Positions 1-7,890 of a stretch of 42,512 bases of DNA are shown here, in pieces. The DNA is from an uncultured Lachnospiraceae bacterium. Lineage in GTDB: Bacteria > Bacillota > Clostridia > Lachnospirales > Lachnospiraceae. Below the pieces are notes generated by a model. The model had not been told where the DNA came from and ran no database searches. It saw nothing but the letters and a program-made list of their open reading frames with translations. Position numbers and translations under genes: made by a program. The stretch lies in contig CAJUPT010000024.1 of assembly GCA_910588405.1 (NCBI GenBank), positions 1 to 42,512 of the forward strand, given 5' to 3'. How positions within the stretch are numbered: the stretch's first letter is position 1; every line of letters starts with the position of its first letter.

Positions 1-155
1 CTGAGCTGAAACGAGCGAAGCGCAGACAGAAATCTAATGTGCAGTTTTGAAGGTGCAAGCCTTCTTTACCAGTTTACAAATGAGAGTACATATAGCAGTG
101 TACAAAAGAAATTTTTATAAGGTACAAAAGAGAATGTGATAATACACATAAGATA

Positions 156-183
156 AAAAGGCTGTCGATTTCGGCAGCCTTTT
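156..183. terminator. Bidirectional intrinsic terminator
   Basis: AAAAGGCTG and CAGCCTTTT form a 9-bp inverted repeat with a short loop, giving a T-run on either strand. It lies just past the 3' end of the minus-strand PHP gene and so can end that operon. It may also end whatever reads in from the left edge. Confidence 0.8.
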
Positions 184-213
184 CGGTACTTCTATAAATA
201 TTTAAAAAAATTA

Positions 214-1092
214 TTATTGTGCTGGCATTATCTTTTTCTGATTTTTTTCCTGTATATATTCCTTTATTATATGGAGGTAAGAATAGGGAACCCGGAGTTT
301 GCCATAACCGGTGCCCAGTGAAATATCAGGTTTATTAGCTCCGTGGAAATCGGAACCGCCGCTTTTCAGCAGCTGATAGTCGGCAGCCAGATGCAGCATG
401 TAAAGCTGCTGTGCATCTGAATAAGTGCTGTACATGGTTTCAATCCCATCAAGACCAAGGGTTTTCAGATGGGCAACCATGGATTCTAATTCCTGATCAG
501 TCATATGATAGAGCAGAGGATGGGCCAGGATGGCAATTCCTCCGGCTCTATGGATTACATCGATGGCTTCATCGGGAGAAACATATGTTTTTTTTACATA
601 AAAAGGGCATCCTTCACCGATGTATTTGTTAAACGCTTCATCTTTATTATGCCAGAGGCCTTTTTCCACGAAAAATTTTGCAAAGTGGGCGCGGGTCAGC
701 GTTGCGCCGGGAAATTGCCGTTCCAGTTCCGGGACAGTCACGAGAAATCCACCTGCTGTCAGTTTTTCCGCCATAAGCACATTCCGATTTGCACGGTTGT
801 TTTGGTAACGGCGAACGGAATGGAGCAGGGAAGGATTCTTATGATCGATCAGCAATCCGACGATATGAATGTCCTTTCCGCCATAGAGACAGGACATTTC
901 AATACCAGGAATCAGTTCGATACCGGAACCGGATGCGGTGTCGATTGCCTCCGCTATTCCCGCTACCGTATCATGATCTGTCAGGGCGATAGCAGACAGC
1001 CCCCTTGCTTTGGCAAGTTGGATCAGTTGACCGGGCGTACAGGTTCCGTCTGAAAAACAGGAGTGGACATGAAGATCAATCGTGTGAGTCAT
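214..1092 (-). CDS. PHP-domain phosphoesterase (TrpH/YciV-like)
   Basis: This 292-residue protein belongs to the PHP metal-dependent phosphoesterase superfamily. The N-terminal DLHVHSCFSDGT gives the HxH metal-binding motif. ALTDHDTV, the IEMSC segment, LAHPLL and GSDFHG supply the further His, Glu and Asp ligands expected of the family. Relatives of this size include the RNase AM/YciV group, which removes nucleotides from 5' ends of RNA or hydrolyses nucleoside 3',5'-bisphosphates; that activity is inferred from family membership only. It is probably cytoplasmic, as no signal peptide or membrane segment is seen. Its ATG overlaps the stop of the upstream coiled-coil gene by 4 bases, so the two are translationally coupled at the end of the rsmD-coaD operon. 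A terminator lies about 30 bases past its stop. Confidence 0.88.
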   Translation of the reverse strand: MTHTIDLHVHSCFSDGTCTPGQLIQLAKARGLSAIALTDHDTVAGIAEAIDTASGSGIELIPGIEMSCLYGGKDIHIVGLLIDHKNPSLLHSVRRYQNNRANRNVLMAEKLTAGGFLVTVPELERQFPGATLTRAHFAKFFVEKGLWHNKDEAFNKYIGEGCPFYVKKTYVSPDEAIDVIHRAGGIAILAHPLLYHMTDQELESMVAHLKTLGLDGIETMYSTYSDAQQLYMLHLAADYQLLKSGGSDFHGANKPDISLGTGYGKLRVPYSYLHIIKEYIQEKNQKKIMPAQ

Positions 1093-1679
1093 TGCTGCAG
1101 CGCTCCCTGTGCGTTCTCATTTAATTGGGCGATCTGCGGATCATCTGGTCTCAGTTCTCTGCGGTTCGCCATAACGATGTCATAATTGCTCTGCATAGAA
1201 GTCATGAAGGCGGCAAATTTATTTTGCGTATTTTCCATGGAATGACTGATGATGGTCTGTAGGCTTTTCAACATCTCATCGGTATAACGAACTGAGGCTT
1301 CCCGGATGCCGTTGGCGTCGTTGGTGGCATTGTCCACGATGGCTTGTGCCTGTGTGTTGGCCTGTTCGATCAGCTGGTTGGCCTGTTCCAGGGCGCGGCG
1401 CATGATTTCGTGTTCGTTAATCAATTCGTCGGTCTGTTTATTGGCAGCGTTCAGCATATGGTCAGCTTTTGCCTTGGCATCTGAGAGAATGGAGTCTCTG
1501 CTGCTGATAATTTTCTGATATTTTTTGATTTCATCAGGGACGCGCAGACGCAGGTCCACCAGCAGATCATCGATAATATCCTTATCCACGATAATCTTTT
1601 TATTGTTGGAAAAGGGCTGGACTTTGCAGGAATCTATGTAATCTTCTATTTCGCTGATCAGCTCTTCAATTTTACTCAT
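1089..1679 (-). CDS. Coiled-coil protein (DivIVA / ATPase subunit-like)
   Basis: A 196-residue, highly charged, Ala/Gln-rich protein predicted to be almost entirely helical. An N-terminal block (roughly residues 1-50) is followed by a long coiled coil (about 55-130) with repeated Ala-rich heptads around KAKADHMLNAANKQ and QANTQAQAIVDNA. No signal peptide or membrane span is seen. Such proteins are often labelled as V-type ATPase subunit H-like or DivIVA-like because of the coiled coil, but the rest of an ATPase operon is absent here. It sits between coaD and the PHP gene on the same strand, 55 bases after coaD. A scaffold or cell-division role is a guess; the position next to coaD and rsmD looks like a conserved clostridial neighbourhood, from memory. 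Confidence 0.75.
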   Translation of the reverse strand: MSKIEELISEIEDYIDSCKVQPFSNNKKIIVDKDIIDDLLVDLRLRVPDEIKKYQKIISSRDSILSDAKAKADHMLNAANKQTDELINEHEIMRRALEQANQLIEQANTQAQAIVDNATNDANGIREASVRYTDEMLKSLQTIISHSMENTQNKFAAFMTSMQSNYDIVMANRRELRPDDPQIAQLNENAQGALQQ

Positions 1680-1734
1680 GATGATTCTCCTTCAATCTGA
1701 TTGAATGACATAATAATATACGATAAGGGGTTCG

Positions 1735-2211
1735 CTATAAAAATTTCTTTCGCATTTCCCTTTCCACGAATTCCGGTACAAAGGCACTGATATCGCCATG
1801 GAAGCTGGCCACTTCCCGGACGGTGGTGGAGCTTAAATAGGAGTATTTTAAATCCGTAGTCAAAAAAACCGTATCCAGCTCCGGAGCCAGGATATGATTG
1901 GTCTGCGACATCTGCAGCTCATATTCAAAATCCGTGATGGCCCGAAGTCCTCTTACGACCACATGGCTGTCATATGCCTTGGCGAAATCAACCAGAAGTC
2001 CGCAAAACGAGGTGATTTCTACATTTGGTAAATTCTTTGTAACGGTTTTCAGCATGGATACTCGTTCATCTACGGTAAATAGTGGTTGTTTCGATTGATT
2101 ATTCAATACGCCGACGACCAGCCGGTCGAATATTTTAGATGCTCTTTCGATAATATCAATATGTCCGAAGGTGATCGGGTCAAAGCTGCCCGGATAAATA
2201 GCGGTTTTCAT
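1735..2211 (-). CDS. coaD: Pantetheine-phosphate adenylyltransferase
   Basis: CoaD transfers AMP from ATP to 4'-phosphopantetheine, the fourth step of coenzyme A synthesis. The 158-residue length is normal for the family. The nucleotidyltransferase signature is clear: YPGSFDPITFGHIDII holds the T/HxGH motif. VVRGLRAITDFEYE and the KYSYLSSTTVREVA segment with its ISSS-like motif complete the active site. It is soluble and probably a hexamer, as known for the family. It follows rsmD by about 145 bases on the same strand, an arrangement widespread in Firmicutes. coaE, the last enzyme of the pathway, lies at the other end of this window. Confidence 0.97.
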   Translation of the reverse strand: MKTAIYPGSFDPITFGHIDIIERASKIFDRLVVGVLNNQSKQPLFTVDERVSMLKTVTKNLPNVEITSFCGLLVDFAKAYDSHVVVRGLRAITDFEYELQMSQTNHILAPELDTVFLTTDLKYSYLSSTTVREVASFHGDISAFVPEFVEREMRKKFL

Positions 2212-2299
2212 CGATTCCTCTTTCTGACGTAGCTTTCGTTTTTGTGCGGTATGTTTACTGAGGCTTCGTTATGCTTTCTGTAATAACTGATGAAAAATG

Positions 2300-2321
2300 A
2301 TCCGGCGGTGTTTTGCCGGAT
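2300..2321. repeat. Short palindrome, end-like copy of the TCCGGCAAAA repeat
   Basis: ATCCGGC and GCCGGAT form a 7-bp hairpin between rsmD and coaD. On the minus strand it reads ATCCGGCAAAACACCGCC, whose first 15 bases match the left arm of the larger palindromic repeat at 26866-26924. It may be a deleted copy of that family, since the core and second long arm are missing. Confidence 0.5.
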
Positions 2322-2355
2322 ATGAGAGAGACATAACACTGGTAATCCATCCGCT

Positions 2356-2934
2356 TTATGGGTGGGACATACGTATAAAAACGTGTTGATTGGTTTTATA
2401 GCCTTTTTGTCGATCCAGCTTGAAGCCCAACTGAGGTAAATAGTCAAAGTTCGTATCCAAGGCGGCCTCCACTATGATTCTGGTGTAAGAATCCACATAC
2501 CTGCAGGCGCCGTCCTGAATACGGGCATACAAATGTTCCAGTACCCGTTTTTCATGGTCCTGTCCGTATGGGGGGTCCATAAAGATGATGTCTACGGGAT
2601 GCTTCAGCGTTTCTAATGTGGACAGCCCCCGTATTACGTCGCTCATCATCACTTCGGCTTTATCTGAAAGGTGTGTGAAATCAAGATTTTGTCGGATAAT
2701 AGCGGTAGCTTTTGGATTGTTTTCGATGAACCAGGCTTTTTTTGCTCCCCGGCTCAGTGCTTCGATCCCGATTGCGCCGCTTCCTGCAAACAGATCCAGA
2801 AAGAGACAGCCAGGTAAATCTGTATGTAAAATATTAAACAGAGTTTCCTTGATGCGGTCCTGTGTGGGACGTGTATCTAAAGTGTCCAGTGTTTTTAAAG
2901 GAAGGCTCCGCGCGCTTCCTGCGATTACTCTCAT
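2356..2934 (-). CDS. rsmD: 16S rRNA (guanine(966)-N(2))-methyltransferase
   Basis: RsmD methylates N2 of G966 in 16S rRNA using S-adenosylmethionine. The 192-residue protein has the typical N-terminal MRVIAGSARS start, the SAM-binding motif I DLFAGSGAIGIEALSRGA and the catalytic motif IV FMDPPYG (NPPY type). The length agrees with the family. It is the first gene of the minus-strand group rsmD-coaD-coiled coil-PHP; a promoter lies about 75 bases upstream. A 79-codon open frame overlapping its 3' end is a shadow and is not called. Confidence 0.95.
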   Translation of the reverse strand: MRVIAGSARSLPLKTLDTLDTRPTQDRIKETLFNILHTDLPGCLFLDLFAGSGAIGIEALSRGAKKAWFIENNPKATAIIRQNLDFTHLSDKAEVMMSDVIRGLSTLETLKHPVDIIFMDPPYGQDHEKRVLEHLYARIQDGACRYVDSYTRIIVEAALDTNFDYLPQLGFKLDRQKGYKTNQHVFIRMSHP

Positions 2935-3006
2935 GTCATACCTCGTGTGGTTCCAGTGGTGCTTTTGAACCGGGTTTTAAGCCGGGACAAGCACTTGGGT
3001 TATCTC

Positions 3007-3035
3007 ATTATATTATGTTCTCAACATTCTTACAA
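3007..3035 (-). promoter_or_regulatory. Promoter of the rsmD-coaD operon
   Basis: Read on the minus strand, TTGTAA (3035-3030) and TATAAT (3012-3007) are separated by exactly 17 bases. This sigma-A-type promoter faces rsmD. Confidence 0.65.
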
Positions 3036-3076
3036 GGGTAAAATGAAAAAAATTATAAATTTAATGAAAGAAACTA

Positions 3077-3104
3077 TTGCATTTTTTTTGAAATCTAGTA
3101 TAAT
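3077..3104 (+). promoter_or_regulatory. Promoter of tRNA-Thr
   Basis: TTGCAT and TATAAT with a 16-base spacer, about 30 bases before the tRNA. It is divergent from the rsmD promoter. Confidence 0.7.
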
Positions 3105-3135
3105 AATGAAGCGAGCCCAAATATACGGGCCATAA

Positions 3136-3208
3136 GCTTCCTTAGCACAGTTGGTAGTGCACTTCACTCGTAATGAAGGGGTCGCCGGTTCAAGTCCGGC
3201 AGGGAGCT
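3136..3208 (+). tRNA. tRNA-Thr (anticodon CGT)
   Basis: A complete cloverleaf can be folded. The acceptor stem is GCTTCCT with AGGGAGC (one T-G pair), the D arm GCAC-AGTTGGTA-GTGC, the anticodon stem CTTCA/TGAAG with loop CTCGTAA, and the T arm GCCGG-TTCAAGT-CCGGC. Anticodon CGT reads ACG (Thr). No CCA is encoded; a T-run follows directly and can end transcription. Confidence 0.96.
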
Positions 3209-3220
3209 TTTTTTGTTGCA

Positions 3221-3256
3221 GTCAAATACCCCTCAGCAAGCTACGGGGCATTTGAC
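3221..3256. repeat. Inverted repeat downstream of tRNA-Thr
   Basis: GTCAAATACCCC and GGGGCATTTGAC form a 12-bp stem with one A-C mismatch and a 12-base loop. No T-run follows, so it is not a normal terminator. The following bases up to about 3300 also contain complementary short blocks (AAATGT/ACATTT and CGTGC/GCACG), suggesting that the whole 3221-3341 stretch before asd is structured. Confidence 0.6.
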
Positions 3257-3313
3257 CCTTGCGGCAGTCGCCAAATGTCCGTGCATACCCTCAGAACATT
3301 TAGCACGACTACT

Positions 3314-3341
3314 TGGCTCGTTGCCCGCGGGAATAAAGATT
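3314..3341. repeat. Repeat family 2 (TGGCTCGTTGC...), copy 1
   Basis: Core TGGCTCGTTGCCCGCGG followed by GAATAAAGATT. Near-identical copies lie at 7859-7884 and 21815-21842. This copy is between tRNA-Thr and asd and ends about 28 bases before the asd start. Confidence 0.65.
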
Positions 3342-3368
3342 ATCATCAAAAAGGAGTGACTGATTACA

Positions 3369-4454
3369 ATGGAAAAAAAATTAAGAGTTGGCATTCTTGG
3401 CGCGACAGGTATGGTGGGCCAGAGATTTATTACCCTGTTAGAGAACCATCCCTGGTTTGAGGTGGTGACTGTGGCTGCCAGCCCCAGGTCTGCGGGAAGG
3501 ACTTATGAGGAGGCTGCAAAAGGGCGTTGGAAGATGACGACCCCTATGCCGGAAGCCGTAAAGGGGCTGATCGTGAAGGATGTGAACGACGTGGACGCAG
3601 TCGCTCCCGATGTGGATTTTGTATTCAGCGCCGTGGATATGAGCAAGGAGGAGATCAAGGCCATCGAGGAAGCCTATGCGAAAACAGAGACCCCTGTCGT
3701 ATCCAATAACAGCGCCCACCGGTGGACGCCGGATGTGCCTATGGTGGTTCCGGAGCTGAACCCGGAGCATCTGGCCGTGATTGCCGACCAGAGAAAGCGT
3801 CTGGGAACCACGAGAGGATTTATCGCCGTGAAGCCCAACTGCTCGATCCAGAGCTATACGCCGGCACTGCATGCGCTGCGGGATTTTGGCATTAAAACCG
3901 TAGTGGCTACCACCTATCAGGCGATTTCCGGCGCGGGAAAAACCTTTAAGGACTGGCCGGAGATGGTGGATAATGTAATTCCTTATATTGGCGGTGAGGA
4001 AGAAAAAAGCGAGCAGGAGCCTCTGCGCATTTGGGGCCGGGTAGAGAACGGGCAGATCGTAAAGGCGGAAAGTCCGGTGATTACGACCCAGTGTATCCGT
4101 GTGCCGGTGTCTGACGGACATACGGCGGCAGTGTTTGTGGATTTTGAGAAAAAGCCCTCGAAAGAGGAGATCATCGAGCGCTGGAATTCCTTCAGGGGAC
4201 TGCCCCAGGAGTTAAAGCTGCCCAGCGCACCCAAACAGTTTATCAGATATTTTGAGGAGGATAACCGCCCGCAGACGGCGCTGGACAGAAATTATGAGAA
4301 CGGCATGGGCGTATGCGTGGGACGTCTGAGAGAAGATATCGTATACGACTATAAGTTTGTGGGCCTGTCCCACAACACGATCCGGGGCGCGGCAGGCGGC
4401 GGCGTGCTGATTGCGGAGCTGTTGACGGCGCAGAACTATATCACTGCAAAATAG
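3369..4454 (+). CDS. asd: Aspartate-semialdehyde dehydrogenase
   Basis: Asd reduces 4-phospho-L-aspartate to aspartate semialdehyde with NADPH, feeding lysine/diaminopimelate, threonine and methionine synthesis. The 361-residue protein starts with the nucleotide-binding GILGATGMVGQRF. The catalytic cysteine is Cys158 in KPNCSIQS. The active-site His is probably within the GLSHNTIRGAAGG segment near the C-terminus. Its length and motifs resemble the archaeal/yeast-like branch more than the shorter E. coli type. AAGGAG 12 bases before the ATG supports the start. The gene stands alone, preceded by repeat family 2 and followed by the galM leader. No lysine riboswitch is recognised upstream. Confidence 0.95.
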   Translation: MEKKLRVGILGATGMVGQRFITLLENHPWFEVVTVAASPRSAGRTYEEAAKGRWKMTTPMPEAVKGLIVKDVNDVDAVAPDVDFVFSAVDMSKEEIKAIEEAYAKTETPVVSNNSAHRWTPDVPMVVPELNPEHLAVIADQRKRLGTTRGFIAVKPNCSIQSYTPALHALRDFGIKTVVATTYQAISGAGKTFKDWPEMVDNVIPYIGGEEEKSEQEPLRIWGRVENGQIVKAESPVITTQCIRVPVSDGHTAAVFVDFEKKPSKEEIIERWNSFRGLPQELKLPSAPKQFIRYFEEDNRPQTALDRNYENGMGVCVGRLREDIVYDYKFVGLSHNTIRGAAGGGVLIAELLTAQNYITAK

Positions 4455-4608
4455 GAGACGTATTTTTCATCAGATGGATATGAGAAATGCGTAAGGACAC
4501 CTATTGGCGTATAGAAATCAAAAGGATGTCATTTCAGATGAAAAAGATTTGACATATTGCAGTGGTGTCGGTGTGTTTCTTATTTTATGGACAATGGATG
4601 GAAAAAAT

Positions 4609-4636
4609 GACGCAAAAAACTGCGTCAGGAAAGAGA
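4609..4636 (+). promoter_or_regulatory. Leader hairpin plus Shine-Dalgarno shared with the 27.4-kb gene
   Basis: GACGCA-AAAAAC-TGCGTC forms a 6-bp hairpin immediately followed by AGGAAAGAG, the ribosome-binding region of galM. The same arrangement, with a 7-bp stem, precedes the large secreted protein at 27410-27436. Together with the following A-rich bases and the ATG, the two leaders share most of about 35 bases. Confidence 0.55.
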
Positions 4637-4641
4637 AAACA

Positions 4642-5688
4642 ATGAGTCTTACATGCAGGATTGAGAAAAAGCCTTTTGGCAAGGTAAAGAGCAAAAGAGA
4701 TGCGTATCTGTACGAGGTGCACGGCTCCAATGGCATGGGCTTTGCAGTCAGTGATTTCGGTGCGACGCTGGTATCCTTATGGATTCCGGGGCCGGAGGAA
4801 AAAGAAACGGATGTGCTTCTCGGATATGACTGCGCGGCAGGCTATGAAAGTAACGGCGGCCATCTGGGCGCCACGGTGGGGCGGAGTGCAAACCGGATCG
4901 CGAAAGGGAAGTATGAGCTGAATGGCCAGATTTATCAGCTGGCGCAGAATAACGGAGAGAATAATCTCCACAGCGGCCCGGATTATTATGGAAAGCGTTT
5001 CTGGGAGACAGAAGAGCTGAAAGAGGGAATTCGTTTTACCCTGCACAGTCCTGACGGGGATCAGGGACATCCCGGCAATGCCAAGATCACGGTGGAATAT
5101 ACACTGACAGAGGAGCAGGGCGTCCGCCTGGCCTATCATGGAGCTTGCGACCAGGATACGGTGATGAACCTGACCAATCACAGTTATTTTAATCTGGAAG
5201 GGCCGGAGGGAAAATGCATTCTTCCCCATCGGCTGCAAATCTGCTCCCATCGGTTTACGGCCACTGACGAACATCTGATTCCCACCGGGGAATTGGTGGC
5301 TGTGGAGGAAACACCTATGGATTTCACTGTGATGAAGGAGATTGGCCGTGATATTGAGGCGGATTATCCTGCGTTGAAGCTGGCAGGCGGCTATGACCAT
5401 AATTATGTGCTGGACAATCAGGGCAGCTTTGCGCTGGCGGCCGTATACGAGGCCAGCGGGCGCAGGATGGAGGTTTATACGGATCTGCCCGGGATGCAGA
5501 TTTATACCGGTAATTCTTTGGAGACCGAGGGAAAGAACCATGCCCGGTACGGCCGGTTTTCGGGGATTTGTTTTGAGACCCAGTATTTTCCCGACAGCGT
5601 CAACCATCCTTCCTTTCCCTCTCCGATACTGAAAAAGGGAGAGTCCTTCCAATCGGTGACGGAATACCGTTTTTCCTGGCAGGCTTAA
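4642..5688 (+). CDS. galM: Aldose 1-epimerase (galactose mutarotase)
   Basis: GalM interconverts alpha and beta anomers of aldohexoses, mainly galactose for the Leloir pathway. From the chosen ATG the protein has 348 residues, typical for the family. ENNLHSGPDYYGKRFW supplies the substrate-binding His, TNHSYFNLEG the catalytic acid His, and GICFETQYFPDS the catalytic base Glu. The open frame reaches back to 4504, but those extra 46 codons are not conserved-looking and the ATG at 4642 follows AGGAAAGAG directly, so I start there. The GNAT gene follows 19 bases later and is probably cotranscribed. No other galactose gene is near. Confidence 0.93.
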   Translation: MSLTCRIEKKPFGKVKSKRDAYLYEVHGSNGMGFAVSDFGATLVSLWIPGPEEKETDVLLGYDCAAGYESNGGHLGATVGRSANRIAKGKYELNGQIYQLAQNNGENNLHSGPDYYGKRFWETEELKEGIRFTLHSPDGDQGHPGNAKITVEYTLTEEQGVRLAYHGACDQDTVMNLTNHSYFNLEGPEGKCILPHRLQICSHRFTATDEHLIPTGELVAVEETPMDFTVMKEIGRDIEADYPALKLAGGYDHNYVLDNQGSFALAAVYEASGRRMEVYTDLPGMQIYTGNSLETEGKNHARYGRFSGICFETQYFPDSVNHPSFPSPILKKGESFQSVTEYRFSWQA

Positions 5689-5707
5689 ATTTGGAGATGA
5701 GCAAGAG

Positions 5708-6136
5708 ATGGATGAGATTCTAAAGCTGGAACAGGATATCATTACGGTGGACATGTACCTGAAGCTGCGGGATGCGGTGGGCTGGAAAAAGCTGACCAGA
5801 AGCCAGGCAAAAAAAGCGCTGGACAACAGCCTGTGTACCATGTGCGTCACATTGGCAGGGCAGCCCATCGGTATGGGGCGGATCGTCGGGGACGGCAGCG
5901 TGATCTGCTATATCCAGGATTTGATTATCCATCCCAATGCCCAGAGCATGGGAGCGGGGGCGATACTGATGGAGGCGTTGATTTCCTATGTAAAGAGCAT
6001 TACCGAGGAAGGGACGGAGATGATGCTGGACTTGATGTGCGCCAAGGGACGGGAACTTTTTTATGAGAGCCACGGCTTTTTATCCCGCCCTACGGAAGAT
6101 CTGGGGCCTGGCATGATTATGTATATTCGGAAGTGA
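5708..6136 (+). CDS. GNAT-family N-acetyltransferase
   Basis: A 142-residue protein with the GNAT fold. The central acetyl-CoA-binding segment NAQSMGAGAILMEALISYV gives the Q/RxxGxG/A motif, preceded by the beta strand IQDLIIHP. A C-terminal segment, LFYESHGFLSRP, is typical of the last conserved Tyr region. The substrate cannot be told from sequence; small single-domain members act on amines, amino acids or peptides. It starts 19 bases after galM with GGAGATGAG upstream and ends at a strong terminator, so it closes the galM transcript. It appears soluble. Confidence 0.88.
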   Translation: MDEILKLEQDIITVDMYLKLRDAVGWKKLTRSQAKKALDNSLCTMCVTLAGQPIGMGRIVGDGSVICYIQDLIIHPNAQSMGAGAILMEALISYVKSITEEGTEMMLDLMCAKGRELFYESHGFLSRPTEDLGPGMIMYIRK

Positions 6137-6157
6137 AAAGATATGCGCATCGGTATA

Positions 6158-6187
6158 ATACCCCACGGCTTTCCGCGGGGTATTTTA
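6158..6187 (+). terminator. Intrinsic terminator after the GNAT gene
   Basis: ATACCCCaCGG pairs with CCGcGGGGTAT around a CTTT loop and is followed by TTTT. It ends the galM-GNAT unit. Confidence 0.85.
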
Positions 6188-6211
6188 CTGTGGAGGATTC
6201 CAATCTGCTAC

Positions 6212-6240
6212 TTAACAAAAGCAGCTTTTTATGGTATCAT
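6212..6240 (+). promoter_or_regulatory. Promoter of the beta-propeller gene
   Basis: TTAACA and TATCAT with a 17-base spacer, about 110 bases before the start codon. The -10 differs from consensus at one position. Confidence 0.5.
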
Positions 6241-6352
6241 GAGTATTAGTGAGGAAAGCATGCCTGTGTGTTTGGCGAAGGCAGCTTTTGGAAGAATCCT
6301 GGATAAAAGAACAGCTGTGGGACTTCCATAAAGAGGACTAGGAGGACTGAAA

Positions 6353-7405
6353 ATGGGGAAACGGTATGTAGCCTATGTGGGCTCTTATACATTTATCGGA
6401 AAAAGCAAGGGAATCACGATCTATGACGTAGATGTGGAGGCAGGCCGCTTTACCAGGCGTGATGAGGTGGAGATCAATAATTCCTCCTATCTGGCCGTCT
6501 CTCACAGCCGCAAGTATCTATATTCTGTGGTGGACGAGGGGATCGCCAGCTTCCGGATTTTAGAGGACGGCGGGCTGGAGCAGATGAACATCGTCTCAGC
6601 CCAGGGGATGCGGGGCTGCTATCTGTTTATCGACCCCACCGACCGGTATATCTTTATCAGCGGTTATCATGACGGGAAATTGACGGTTTTGCGGATTCAT
6701 GAGAACGGGAGCCTGGGAAGCATTACGGATTTTGTGTTCCACAAAGGAATCGGAAGCGTGGCGGAAAAGACCCATCAGCCCCATATCAGCTGTGTGATGA
6801 TGACGCCGGATTGCAAATATGTGTGCGCGGTGGATTCCGGCATTGACCAGATCAAGGTGTACGGCTTTAACTATGAGACAGGAAAGCTGGCTCTTGCGGA
6901 TATCGTCCGGGCAGACCTGGAATCGGCGCCCCACCATATCCTGTTCAGCAATGACGGCCGTTTTATGTATGTGGTGTGCGAGCTGAAAAATCATATCTGT
7001 GTTTATTCCTATGACGGGAGCGGCGGCGTGCCGGAGTTTGAGCTGGTACAGCGTATCTTTACCGTCCGCAGGAATGCCAGCAGCGTCAGCGCCGCCTGCG
7101 CCATTGAGATGACCTCGGACAACCAGTATCTGTTCTGTTCCAACGCAGGGGATAACAGCGTGTGCATTTTCAAGCGCGATGCGGAAACGGGGCGCTTATC
7201 CGTGATGCGGATTCTTCCGATCAGCGGCGATTATCCCAAGGATATCGGGCTGTTCCCTGATGATAAGCATCTGTTTTCGGTGAATCATGAGTCGGGTTCA
7301 CTTACCTTCTTTACGGTGAATTATGAAAAGGGGCTGATTGTGATGAACCAGGTGCCGATTTCCGTGGATGAGCCGAATTGCGGGCTGATTGTGGAACTGT
7401 TGTAG
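6353..7405 (+). CDS. Lactonase-family beta-propeller (6-phosphogluconolactonase-like)
   Basis: A 350-residue protein of the YbhE/Pgl beta-propeller family. It has repeated blades of the form YVGSYTF, YLAVSHSRKYLYSV, GCYLFIDPTDRYIFIS, HHILFSNDGRFMYVV, QYLFCSNAGDNSV and PKDIGLFPDDKHLFSVN. The family includes enzymes that hydrolyse 6-phosphogluconolactone; many members are unproven, so lactonase is a family-level assignment. No signal peptide is visible, so it should be cytoplasmic. AGGAGG lies 8 bases before the ATG. It appears to be a single-gene unit with its own promoter, and no pentose-phosphate genes are next to it. Confidence 0.85.
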   Translation: MGKRYVAYVGSYTFIGKSKGITIYDVDVEAGRFTRRDEVEINNSSYLAVSHSRKYLYSVVDEGIASFRILEDGGLEQMNIVSAQGMRGCYLFIDPTDRYIFISGYHDGKLTVLRIHENGSLGSITDFVFHKGIGSVAEKTHQPHISCVMMTPDCKYVCAVDSGIDQIKVYGFNYETGKLALADIVRADLESAPHHILFSNDGRFMYVVCELKNHICVYSYDGSGGVPEFELVQRIFTVRRNASSVSAACAIEMTSDNQYLFCSNAGDNSVCIFKRDAETGRLSVMRILPISGDYPKDIGLFPDDKHLFSVNHESGSLTFFTVNYEKGLIVMNQVPISVDEPNCGLIVELL

Positions 7406-7422
7406 CCGGGAATATATTGTTT

Positions 7423-7451
7423 TTGTAATTGCGGATAAAAAATGATATACT
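7423..7451 (+). promoter_or_regulatory. Promoter of the 72-residue protein gene
   Basis: TTGTAA and TATACT with a 17-base spacer, beginning 18 bases after the beta-propeller stop and about 80 bases before the small gene. Confidence 0.6.
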
Positions 7452-7529
7452 GGCATAAAATTTATGGCCTTGTGCAGATATATGTGGATAATGGCTGCAA
7501 AAGGCCGGAGGAAGGGGAAGACAAAGCAG

Positions 7530-7748
7530 ATGAAAGATTATGAAGTTTTTGTGGAGGATATCAATCCCTGCGGCGGTGCGAAGCACGCGAAGAAGAAGCT
7601 GATTGAGGTGCAGGCCGAAAGCCCTGAGGCTTATGTGAAGGAAAACGGCAGTTTCCCGATTATGGAGGTGACGGAGACTGAGGACGGCGTCATCATTACC
7701 ACCGGGGACGGCAGCGGTAATTTTGTGAAGTATACATTTACGGAGTAA
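7530..7748 (+). CDS. Small conserved-looking protein, 72 residues, unknown function
   Basis: From the ATG at 7530 the product has 72 residues, beginning MKDYEVFVEDINPCGG. GGAGGAAGGGGAAG lies upstream, and its spacing favours this start over the frame's upstream ATG at 7464. The protein is acidic overall, with one Lys-rich patch, HAKKKLIE, in the middle. It looks like a small single-domain alpha/beta protein without a signal peptide, and has a single cysteine. It ends in a beta-rich segment, EDGVIITTGDGSGNFVKYTF. I do not recognise the family, though it reads as a genuine gene: it has its own promoter, a ribosome-binding site and codon use like its neighbours. Confidence 0.7.
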   Translation: MKDYEVFVEDINPCGGAKHAKKKLIEVQAESPEAYVKENGSFPIMEVTETEDGVIITTGDGSGNFVKYTFTE

Positions 7749-7858
7749 ATCTTGATTATGCATCTGGGCCATGTGGCTGTCCGGGGGCCGTCGCCCCAAA
7801 GCGTGCAAGCACAAAGTAAGCCCCTTGGGGTGAAAAGGTGGCCCGGGTTACGTCTACT

Positions 7859-7884
7859 TGGCTCGTTGCTCGCGGGAATAGATA
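7859..7884. repeat. Repeat family 2 (TGGCTCGTTGC...), copy 2
   Basis: TGGCTCGTTGCTCGCGGGAA matches copy 1 with one change. It lies a few bases past the stop of the minus-strand metallophosphoesterase. The preceding bases from about 7765 contain paired blocks (GGGCCA/TGGCCC, CCCC/GGGG, GTGC/GCAC) and look structured. Confidence 0.65.
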
Positions 7885-7890
7885 GCAGCT

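Noticed and set aside
4607..4645. Short upstream reading frame overlapping the galM start
   Set aside because: An ATG in the leader reads 12 codons to a TGA overlapping galM, but the same position in the related leader at 27408 stops after three codons, so the peptide is not conserved.
4777..5868. 363-codon open frame on the minus strand across galM
   Set aside because: Shadow of galM and the GNAT gene; the translated text shows no domain and both plus-strand genes have clear motifs.
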